A DNA stretch of 64,000 nt from Aristolochia californica (Eukaryota; Streptophyta; Magnoliopsida; Piperales; Aristolochiaceae), in assembly GCA_029961685.1 (NCBI GenBank), contig JARWKL010000008.1:16277981-16341980 (forward strand), written 5' to 3'. Positions 54,696 through 64,000 of this stretch are shown here, piece after piece. Position numbers and translations under genes: made by a program. How positions within the stretch are numbered: the stretch's first letter is position 1; every line of letters begins with the position of its first letter. Below the pieces are notes generated by a model. That model had not been told where the DNA came from. It saw only the letters and a program-made list of their open reading frames with translations, and did no database searches.

Positions 54696-55430
54696 TTAGG
54701 CTAGAGTCAGTGCCAGTAATGATAATGTCATCCACATAAACCAAGAGAATGACCATGCCCACGACAGACTTGTGATAGAAGATAGAGGAATCATACTAAC
54801 TCTATGTAAACTTGTGGAGAATAAGTGTACCGCAAAACTTGTCAAACCAATCTCAGGAGCTTGCTTAAGCCCATATAGAGGATGGCATAGATTGCAGACA
54901 ACATTAAGAGAAGAAGTAGTCATACCAGAGGGAAGCTTCATGTAGATATCCTCTTGTAGATCACCTTGGAGAAAGGCATTCTTTACACCCATTTGATGCA
55001 GTGGCCAGGACTGTGAGGCTGTAATGGCTAATATGGTTCGAACTGTGGTCATCTTGGAAACAGGAGCAAATGTATCCTCATAATCAATCCTATATTTTTG
55101 CTTGTTCCCCAGCGCTACAAGGCTGGCTTTGTATAGATCCAAAGGTCCATCTGAATGCAGCTTGATAGAAAAAACTCATTTACTCCCAAGAGGCCAAATA
55201 GCAAGATGTGGAGGGGGGCGGGGGGTGCGGTAACAATATCCCAAGTGTGATTCTCCTCTAGAGCTTGTAGTTCTGTTTGCATTGCCTTTTGCCAACACTC
55301 ATGTGACATTGCATCTTTGTAGCAAGAGAGAATAGAAATAGAAGATAAAGTAGTTGCAAGAGATACATGGGAGGAGAAACCATACCTATCAGGGGTCGAG
55401 AAGGGTGAGTAGACCGGCGAAGAGTGGTGA
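54696..55430 (-). pseudogene. C5 reverse transcriptase, N-terminal half
   Basis: SHECWQKAMQTELQALEENH and TWDIV (entry), then LVALGNKQKYRIDYEDTFAP, MTTVRTILAITASQSWPLHQ, VKNAFLQGDLQEDIYMKLPS (motif A, where the usual DVKNAF Asp reads Gly: MGVKNAF) and LYGLKQAP. The motif C region near 54730 is frame-shifted. Confidence 0.75.
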
Positions 55431-55534
55431 ACCTGTACAAATCTTGTGTGTTTTTGTTTGCTTGATTTTCCTTTCTTCTACGATTGTTGTTGTTGCACTC
55501 GTTAGTTTTGAATTAGGGTGTCTAATCCCTAACA
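55431..55534 (+). repeat. C4 3' LTR fragment
   Basis: GTACAAATCTTGTGTG, then CGATTGTTGTTGTTGCAC and TTAGGGTGTCTAATCCCTAACA-like end, equivalent to the end of the C1 LTR at 7700-7800. The first part of this LTR is missing. Confidence 0.65.
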
Positions 55535-57752
55535 ATTTTTTTCTAGGAAAATTTTGAGGTAAATATTTTTTTTTGAAACAAATTACTTTGTTCCACTATA
55601 TGGCCTTTTTCTAGAGTATTTTTAGAAAATAATGGAAAATATTTCTAATAAAAATATGTCTCCAAGGACGATTAGTGCCTAATGTTTTCTCGAAACACTT
55701 TTCAAGATGAAAATTCTTACGAGGAAAATTTTCTTGAAACAAATTACTTTCTACAAGTACAAGGCCTTGGTAGTTCATTTTTTCAGGGAACGTTGGAAAA
55801 ATATTTTTAGTAAAAATATGTTTATGGGGACCATTAGTGCCTCATGTTTCCAAGAAACACTTTTCTAGCAGAAAATTCTTACAAGAAAATTTGTTGGTAA
55901 GACAATTTTTTCGTAATCAAATTACTTTCACTATAAGGCCTTGTTAGTGCATTTTTTAGCAAACGTTGAAAATTCTTCTAGAAAAATATGTAGTAAGGCA
56001 ATTTTTTGCTGAAACAAATTTCATTTTACAAATTTCAGGCCTTGTTAGAACCTTTTTTTTAAAGAAATGTTGGAATATTATTTTGTAGTAAATATACATC
56101 TATAGGGACCATTAATGCCTCATGTTTCCAGGAAACACTTTTCTAGCTAAAAATTATTTCTAAGAAAATTTTGTGGTAAAGCTATTTTTACTTAAACAAA
56201 TTACATTCTATAACATTATGGTCGTCTTAGTGCTATTTTTTTTAAAAAAACTTTGGAAAAATATTTTTTAGTAATTCCTTGGATCATTAGTGCTTCAAGT
56301 TTCCCTAAAACACTTTTCTAGTTAAAATTTCTTACCTTGAAAATTTTTAGGTAAGGCATTTTTTTATGAAACTAATTACTTTCTACAACTACAAGGTCTT
56401 GTTAGTGCCTTTGTTCATTAAATGTTGGAAAAATATTTCTTGTTAAAATACGTCTCCAGGAACCATAAGTGCCTCAAGTTTCCTAGAAACTCCTTTCAAG
56501 TCGAGAATTCTTAACAAGAAAATTTTGTGCTAAGAAATGTTTTGCTATAAAAAATTATTTTCTACAACTATAAGGTGTTGTTAGTGTATTTTTAAGGAAA
56601 CATTGGAAAAGTATTTCTAGTAAAAATACATCTCTAGAGACCAATAGTTCCTCATATTTCCTCGAAACACTTTTCAATATGAAAATTCTTACCAAGAAAA
56701 TTTTGCTGAAACAAATTAATTTCTACAACTACAAGGCCTTGTAAGTGCATTTTTTTTAGGAAAAGTTGGACAAGTATTTCTAGTCAAAATTCATCTACAT
56801 GGACCATTAGTGCTTCATGTTTGCTGGAAATACTTTTCTAGCCAAAAATTCTTACTAGGAAATTTTTTTGGTAAACCATTTTTTTTTCAAATAAAATAAC
56901 TTTCAAATACTATAAGACCTTGTTGTGGTAAGAATTTTTTGCCGAAATAAATTACTTTCTATAACAGTATGGCCTTGGTAGTGCCTTTTTTCCAGGAAAC
57001 ATTGGAAAAATATTTTCTAGTAAAAATACGTCTCCTTGGACCATTAGTGCCTCATGTTTCCTTGAAAAACTTTTGTAACTAAAAATTCTTTCGTCTAAAT
57101 TTTTTTTTCTGAAACTAATTACTTTCTACTACTTTTAGGCCTTATTAGTGCCTTTTTTCTTGAAATGTTGGTAAAGTATTTCTTGTAAAAATACGTCTCT
57201 AGGGACCATAAGTGCCTCATGTTTATTGGAAACACTTTTCTAGCAGATAATTCTTGCCAAAATTATTTTTTATAAAGCAATTTTCGCTGAAACAAATTAC
57301 TTCCTACAACTAGAAGGTCCTGTTAGTGCATTTTTTCAAGAAACATTCAAAAAATATTTCAAGTTAGGATACGTCTCCAGGGACCATTAGTTTTTCATGT
57401 TTCTTGGAAACATTTTTCTAGTCGAAAATTATAATTCATAAAACAATTTTTACAGAAACAAATTACTTTATACAACTATATGGCCTTGTTACTGAATTTT
57501 TATTTGAAACATTGGAAAAGTATTTCTAATAAAAATATTTCTCATGATAAGTACCTCATGTTTACTAGAAATACTTTTCTAGCTGAGAATTTTTACTAGG
57601 AAAATTTTGTGGTGAGGTATTTTTTGCTAAAACAAATTACTTTCTACAATTATAAGGCCTTTTTAGTGACATTTAAAAGAAATTTTGGGAAACTATTTTT
57701 AATAAAAATACTTCTCCAGGGACCATAAGTACATGTTTCCTGGAAACACTTT
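55535..57752. repeat. ~180-bp satellite array, block 2
   Basis: Same monomer as block 1. ATTAG-site spacings here are about 162, 278, 175, 179, 179, 162, 237, 164, 179, 162 and 179. The longer intervals are a full monomer plus a truncated one (about 98 and 57 bp extra). Confidence 0.85.
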
Positions 57753-58099
57753 TTGTTTGAAGATGGGCACCAGCTCACACGACCAGGGAAGACCCACATA
57801 TCTAAGAGTATTATAAGAGAGACCACTACCCCCTTGTAACTCACAAATGCATCATTATCTTACCATCACGTCCTAGAAGAGTTCTAATTTGAGTTATGTT
57901 TGTGTTTTATCTATATTGAGTTATTTAATTATTCTAGGACTTATCTTTGAGTGTTAGAGATTGGGTGTAATTGGGACAAAGGTAGTTTTATTATAATTGG
58001 ACACTACTACCTTCCTCTATTATAAATAGAGGTTCATGTACTCTGATTATAATAAGTTAATGAAGTCAATGAAGTATTTCTATTTTCCTTAAATTCAAT
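57753..58099 (+). mobile_element. Solo LTR of family R in the satellite
   Basis: Starts TGTTTGAAGATGGGC and ends CCTTAAATTCAAT. ACTTT occurs on both sides (57748-57752 and 58100-58104), fitting a target duplication made from the satellite word CACTTTTCTAGC. It contains TATAAATAGAGGTTCATG, as the other R copies do. The middle part is shorter than in the other copies. Confidence 0.75.
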
Positions 58100-61000
58100 A
58101 CTTTTCTAGCAGAATATTCTTACTAGGTAAATTTTGTGGGAAATCAATTTTGGCTACAACAAATTACTTTCTCTAACTATAAGGCCTTTTTCGGGTATTT
58201 TTTTCATGAAATGTTAGAAATCTATTTCTAGTAAAAGTATGTCTCTAGGGACCATTAGTTCCTGACGAGTCCTGGCAAAACATTTCTAGTTGAAAATTCT
58301 TACTAAAAAAATTTTGTGGTACGACAATTTTTGGTGAAACCACCGTACTTTCTACAAATATAAGGCATTGTTTGTGCATTTTTTAAGGAAACATTGGAAA
58401 TGTATTTCAAGTAAAAATACATCTTCAGAGATATTTAGAACCTCATGTTTCTTGGAAACACTTTTCTAGCTAAAAATTCTTACCAGGAAAAAATTGTGGT
58501 AAGGCAATTTTTATTAAAACAAATTACTTTCAAAATTTATAAGAGCTTGATAGAGCCTTTTTTAAGGAAAAATTGGAAAACATAAATTTATAAAAAATAC
58601 ATCTCTAGGGTCCATTAGTGACTCATCTTTGTTGGAAACACTTTTCTAGCATAAAATTCTTACATGACAATTTTGTGGTAAGACAATTTTTGCTGAAACA
58701 AATTATGTTTTACAACTATAACGCCTTGTTAGTGCATTTTTTTCAGGAAATGTTAGAAAATATTTCTAGTAAAAATACATCTCCAAGGACTATCTCTTGT
58801 TTCCTGGAAACACTGTTCTAGCAAAAAATTCTTACTAAAATTTGTTTTGGTAAGTCAATATTTGCTTAAATAAATTACTTTCTAAAACTTTAACCCCATG
58901 TTAGTGCCTTTTTTTGGAAAAATTAGAAAAGTACTTCTAGTAATAATATGTCTCCACAGACCATTAGTGCCACATGTTTCTTGGAAACACTTTTGTAGTC
59001 GAAAACAATTACCAGGAAAAATTTGTGGTAAGGAAATTTTTGCTAAAACAAATTACTTTCTACAACTATTAGGCCTTTTTAGTGCCTTTTTTTCAGGAAA
59101 CATTGGCAAAGTATTTCAATTAAAAATACGTCTCTAGGGACAATTTTGTAGGAAAATTCTTTGCAACAAAATTTTGCTAAAAAAAATTACTTTCTACTAC
59201 TAAAAGACCTTGTTAGTACATTATTTAGGAAACATTGTAAAAGTATTTATAGTAAAAATACCTATCCAGGGACCTTTAGTGCCTCATATTTCCTTGAAAA
59301 AAATTTCAAGCAAAAAATTCTTACAAGGAAAATTTTACTAAAACAAATTACTTTGTACAACTACAAGGCTTGTTAATGTATTTTTTTAGGAAATGTTGGA
59401 AAAGTATTTCTAGTAAAAACACTTATGCAAGAAAAACGTTTCTAGTTGAAAATTCTATCTTGGAAATGTTTTTGCTCAAGGCGTTTTTTCTGAATCAAAT
59501 TACATTTTACAACTATAAGGCCTTCTTAGTGCTTTTTTTTTTTCAGGAAATGTTGGAAAAGTATTTCTAGAAAAAAAATATCTCCTGGGACCATTAGTGC
59601 CTTATGTTTCTAGGAAACACTTTTCTAGCGGAAAATTATTAAAAGGAAAATTTTGTGCTAAAATTTTTTTTACTAAAACGAATAACTTTCTGTAACTTTA
59701 TGGCCTTGTTCGTACTTTTTAGTAAACCTTGGAAAAGTATTTGTAGTCAAAATACGTGTCCATGGACCATTAGTGCCTCCTGTTTTCCTCCAAACACTTT
59801 TCAAGCTGAAAATTTTCTACTCAAAAATTTTTACTGAAACAAATTACTTTCTACAACTACAAGGCTTTGTTATTGTATTTTTTCTTGAAACATTGGAAAA
59901 ATATTTCTTTTAAAAATACATCTGTAGGGACCATTAGTGCCTCATGTTTCCTGAAAACACTTTTCTAGCAAAAATTCTTACTAGGTAACTTTTTTGGTAA
60001 GCCAGCTTTTTTTTGAATCAAATTACTTTCAACAACTATAAGGCCTTGTAAGTGCATTTTTTTTGGAAAAATTGAAAATTTTGACTAGGAAAATATTGTG
60101 GTATGGCAATTTTTGGTGGAGAAAATTACATTTTAACCCTATAAGGCCTTATTAGTGCCTTTTTTAGGAAATGTTGGAAAATTATTTCTTGTAATAATAT
60201 GTCTCCAGGGACCATTAATGCCTCATGTTTCTTGGAAATACGTTTCTAGCAAAACATTTTACCAGGAAAATTTTTGAGGTAAAACGTTTTTTGCTAAAAC
60301 AAATTACTTTCTACATCTATAAGGCCTTGTTGATGTATTTTTTCAAGAAACGTTGGAAAAATATTTCTAGTAAAAATATGTGTCCAAGGATCATTAGTGC
60401 ATCATGTTTACATGAAGCACTTTTCAAGCTGAAAATTCTTACCAGTAAAATTTTGTTAAAACAAATTACTTTCTACAACTACAAGGCCTTGTTAGTGTAT
60501 TTTTTCAAGAAACATTGGAAAAGTATTTCTAGTAAAAATACGTCTGTAGGGACCATTAGTGACACATGTGTCCTGGAAACACTTTTCTAGCTAAAAATTC
60601 TTACTTGGAAAAGTTTTTATTAGGCAAATGTTTCTGAATCAAATTACTTTGAACAACTAAAGGCCTTGTTAGTGCATTTTGTTTTTGGAAACATTGAAAA
60701 TTCAGACCTAGAAAAATAGGTGGTAAGGCAATTTTTACTAAAATAAATTACATTTTACAACTTTAAGGCTTTGTTGGAGCCTTTTTTCAAGAAAAGTTGG
60801 TAAAATATTTGTAGTAAAAATATGTGTCTAGGGACCATTAGTGCCTTATATTTCCTTGAAACACTTTTCTAGCCTAAAATGCTTACAAGGAAAATTCTAT
60901 GGTAAGACAATTTTTGCTGAAACAAATGACCTTCTATAACTGTATGGCCTTGTTAGTGCCTTTTTTTTTAAGGAACATTGGAAAAATATTTTCACTTTTC

Positions 61001-62041
61001 TAGTTGAAAATTCTTATCTAGAAAATTTTCTGGTATAGCAATTTTTACTGAAACTAATTACTTTTTACAACTTTATGGCCGTTAGTTCCCTTATTCACGA
61101 AACGTTGGAAAAATAATTCTTTTAAAATACGTCTCCCAGGACCATAAGTGCATATTTTATGGAAACGCGTTTCTAGCAAAGAATTCTGACCTAGAAAATT
61201 TTGTGGTAACACAATTTGTTTTTGAAACAAATTACTTTCTACAACTACAAAGCCATGGTTGTACCTTTTTTCAGGAAACATTTGCACAGTATTTCTTGTG
61301 AAAATGTCTCTAGGGACCATAACTACATCATCTTTCTTGAAAACACTTTTCTTGTTAAAAATTCTTATGTGGAAAATTCTTTGGTAAGCCAATTTTTGCT
61401 TAAAAAAATTACTTCCTGCAACTATAAGGTCATGTCAGTGCATTTTTTCAAGAAACATTGGAAAATTATTTCAAGTAAAAATATGTCTCCTAACACCATA
61501 AGTGCCTCATGTTTGTTGGAAAAACATTTCTAGCTAAGAGTTTTTACCAGAAAAATTTTGTGGTGAGGCAATTTTTCTGAAACAAATTACTTTCTACCAC
61601 TATAAGGCCTGGTTAATGCCTTTTTTGTAGTAAATATTGGAGAAATACTTTTAGTAAAAACACGTCTCTAGGGACCACTAGTGCATGTTTCCAGGAAACA
61701 TTTTCTAGCAGAAAATTCTTACTAGGAAAATTGTGGTAAGTCATTTTTTGGTGAAGCAATTTATTTTCTCCAACCATATAGCTTTTTTATTGTATTTTTC
61801 ATAAAACGTTTGAAAAATATTTCTAGTAAAAATATGTCTCCATGGACCATTAGTGCCTCATGTGTTTTGGCAACACATTTCTAGTTGAAAATTTTGTGCT
61901 ATGTAATTATTGGTGAAACCACAATACTTTATACAACTATAAGGCATTGTTTGTGCATTTTTTGAGGTAACACTTTTCAAGAAAAAAGTTCTTAGCTCAA
62001 GTTTCCTAGAAACACTTTTCAAGCAAAAAAATCTTACCTAG
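58100..62041. repeat. ~180-bp satellite array, block 3
   Basis: About 22 monomers. Short-class (no GTGGTAAGG box), GAATCAAATTACTTT-class and truncated (~100 bp, GTTGAAAATTC junction) monomers follow one another in the same order near 59830-60110 and 60450-60720. This suggests a higher-order unit. Confidence 0.85.
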
Positions 62042-63963
62042 TGTTGGAAGATAGGGCCCAAGCCCACACGACCAAGGAAGGCCCACATATATAAGAGTAT
62101 TATAAGATAGGCCACATGACCAAAGAAGATCCACAAGATGGGCTCAAACCCATAAGAAGTAGGACCCACAATAGTTACCATGAGCTGGCATCCTTATCAC
62201 ATCAGTAGGAAAATCAAGAAGGTTTCACAAAAGTATCTTATCTTATGGTCACGTCAAAGAAGAGTTTTATTTTGAGTTATGTTTCTCTTTTATCTATATT
62301 GAGTTATTTAATTATGTTAGGACTTATCTTTAAGTGTTACAGTTTGGGTGTAATTGGGACAAGGGTAGTTTTATTGTAATTGGACTCTACTACCTTCCTC
62401 TATTATAAATAGAGGTTCATGTACTCTAAATACAAAAATTTATTGATGTCAATGAAGTATTTAACTTTTCCATGACTTCAACGTGGTATCAGAGCAGGTT
62501 CTGTGAGTTGACTTGGTCAACTTACAGAGGTAATATGATCCTTTCTCTAAACCCTAAACCCTAAGTCTAGTTAGTAGTTATTTTTTTCAATCCCTATACT
62601 GTAGATTTCCTTACGATTTTTACCTCTATACGGAGTTTTTCATATTAAAAATTATATATTTACAGAAATATATTTTAGTCTACTTTCCAAATAAAAATGA
62701 TTTGTTCCAATCAGAGTTATCTACAGAAAGATGTCAATATTTGAATGAGCGAAGATCAAATTGCAAAAAGGTTTGAGCAACAACAACAATCTTCATATTG
62801 CGAGGTATTTTTTGCTATCAAGAACTAGACTTTATATGGTGAAATATATATATCAAAAGAAATATCTGTAAGTCTATTCTTTTAACTATTCAACCAATTT
62901 TTTTATCTGAGTTATCTACAAAGATAAATTGATATTTGAAACAACAAAGGTCAGATTGAAAAAGAGGTTCGACTGGCAACAAAAAGCTTCAAATTATGAG
63001 ATAATTTATGCTATCAAGAAAGAGACTTTATATGGAGAATTATATATCAAAAGAAATATAAGTAAATTTATTTTCTTACCTATTCAACCAATCCTTAGTA
63101 TGATCTTTTTATAAGGAGATATTGATCTTTGAAGAGTCAATGATCATTCTGGAAAAAACTGGAGAAACAGTATTTAGTTCGGCCAGATGACAGAGACCGA
63201 AATATATTAGATTATTTATCTTCTGAAAATTATATTTTATGAAGCTAAGTTATAATTGGATGAAATGTATTTAAGTCTACTTTTAGAAGGAAAACGTTTC
63301 ATGTCAATCTGATCTATATTGAAAGATATATTCGAATTGGAAGAATCAAAGGTCATGCTGGTATTCTGTTACATTGAAAATCCTAATTTAAGCCAATTGT
63401 TTTGCGTCACTATTTGAGTTGATATATCAGAAAAATATCTCACTTCTCCCTGGTTGGAGGGCTTATTTATACATCTCTCTTATTTTGGCTTATTGTTACA
63501 TCTATGATATTTGTTTCAAGTTGCGATCACTTATGATACTTGGTTCAAGCTGGAAAAACTTATTGCTACATCTATGATGTTTGGTTTGTGTTATATGTGT
63601 TGGAAGATGGCCGTGTTATATACAGTTGCTTCTATTATGTCTCTTTGGGGACATTATTTTATGGGTTCTCTTTCGTGTTCTATATCACAATTAGGAAACC
63701 ATGACGGAGGAACTTATTATCAAATATAACTCAAACTAAAACTCTTCTTTGACGTGACCATAAGATAAGATACTTGTGCGAGTCCTTCTTGATCTTCCAA
63801 CTGATGTGATAAGGATGCCAGCTCATGGTAATCATTGTGGGTCCTACTTCTTATGAGTTTGGGCCCATCTTGTGGGCCTTCCTTGGTCGTGTGGCTCATC
63901 GTATAATAATCTTAGATATGTGGGCCTTCCTTGGTCATGTGGGCTCGAGCTTATCTTCCAACA
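62042..63963 (+). mobile_element. Family R element with LTRs in opposite orientation
   Basis: The left LTR 62042-62483 (plus) starts TGTTGGAAGATAGG and is followed by primer site TGGTATCAGAGC and a 1.2-kb non-coding internal region. The right end (63722-63963) is the first ~240 bp of the same LTR in minus orientation, ending CTTATCTTCCAACA. Opposed LTRs cannot come from one normal insertion; two insertions or a rearrangement are needed. The flanks show no target duplication. Confidence 0.65.
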
Positions 63964-64000
63964 TAACTAGAAGGCAACATTAGTGTTTTTTTTAGGAAAC
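63964..64000. repeat. ~180-bp satellite, array resumes
   Basis: AACTAGAAGGC and ATTAGTGTTTTTTTTAGGAAAC match the CAACTATAAGGCCTTGTTAGTG and AGGAAAC words of the monomer. The array therefore continues past the window. Confidence 0.7.

Larger units (their letters stand above)
53329..55430 (-). mobile_element. Copia element C5 (minus) nested in C4
   Basis: The 3' LTR is 53329-53777 (plus strand TGAAGCCTG...ATGGTAACA), with polypurine tract TCAATTTGAGGGGGGA on the minus strand. RNase H (53785-54111) and RT (54696-55142) follow, then the RT entry (to ~55430). Integrase, protease, gag and 5' LTR are absent, so it is 5'-truncated. A different copia lineage from C1/C4 by its pol wording. Confidence 0.7.
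51874..55534 (+). mobile_element. Copia element C4 (plus, C1 family) inserted in the satellite
   Basis: The LTR start TGTTAAGTAGTGGAG is at 51874 and the LTR end CTAATCCCTAACA at 55534. The flanks ATTCT (51869-51873) and ATTTT (55535-55539) make a 4/5 target duplication, and satellite text continues on both sides. A deletion joins the LTR (to ~52060) directly to integrase words (LPKMFWF). RT follows to 53328, where another copia is inserted. Confidence 0.75.

Noticed and set aside
58618..61649. Many 60-121-codon frames with similar peptides (KKITFYNYKA-type text) on both strands
   Set aside because: They repeat with the 180-bp satellite period and appear in whichever frame lacks stops; they are translations of the satellite, not genes.
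50233..62041. Satellite considered as a CRISPR-like array
   Set aside because: Monomers are contiguous diverged copies with no unique spacers, in a plant-type sequence.
62042..63963. A DNA transposon with terminal inverted repeats
   Set aside because: The inverted ends are LTR starts (TGTTGGAAG) with a primer site inside, and there is no transposase; better read as opposed LTRs.
1..64000. tRNA, rRNA and microRNA genes
   Set aside because: No cloverleaf with internal promoter boxes or rRNA text was recognised by eye; a covariance-model search would be needed to exclude small RNAs.

Overview
The window is AT-rich plant nuclear DNA, most likely from a woody eudicot (grapevine-like by its style of long, transposon-filled introns; this species guess is inference only). 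The basis is spliced genes with GT-AG introns, Ty1/copia and Ty3/gypsy retrotransposons with tRNA-Met-type primer sites, and a satellite with a ~180-bp monomer. Only two protein-coding loci are convincing. The rest is nested LTR retrotransposons, their decayed relics, and two tandem arrays.

Gene 1 (+ strand, three coding exons: 5717-5964, 26432-26859, 26949-27457; 394 aa) belongs to the plant AIPP2/PAIPP2-type SPOC-domain family, whose Arabidopsis members act in the BAH-PHD-CPL2 repression complex. Its first coding intron is 20,467 nt long and holds a Russian-doll stack of transposons. A copia relic (6480-7033 and 25727-26036, minus) is split by a gypsy element (7034-25726, minus). One LTR of that gypsy element is itself split by a multi-LTR block (7139-20497). 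That block contains two related copia elements in opposite orientation (7551-11424 plus, 11425-16210 minus), one of them carrying a solo LTR (11900-12520).

From 29 to 42 kb come two almost complete retrotransposons: a minus-strand copia (29060-34933, perfect ACTTA target duplication) and a plus-strand chromodomain gypsy element (35728-41736, near-perfect duplication). At 43642-43795 on the minus strand is the first coding exon of a DExH-box RNA helicase (P-loop included). No further helicase exon was recognised in the window.

From 44 kb onward the DNA is repetitive. There is a diverged AT-rich tandem array of ~165-170 bp period (44160-45740). Then come non-coding LTR elements and a near-perfect 315-bp-arm palindrome (46146-50232). 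From 50233 to the end there is a ~180-bp satellite array with discrete monomer-length classes, interrupted by a nested copia pair (51874-55534), a solo LTR (57753-58099) and an element with opposed LTRs (62042-63963). The first 5.7 kb holds a candidate promoter and untranslated leader exon for gene 1 but no recognised coding gene.
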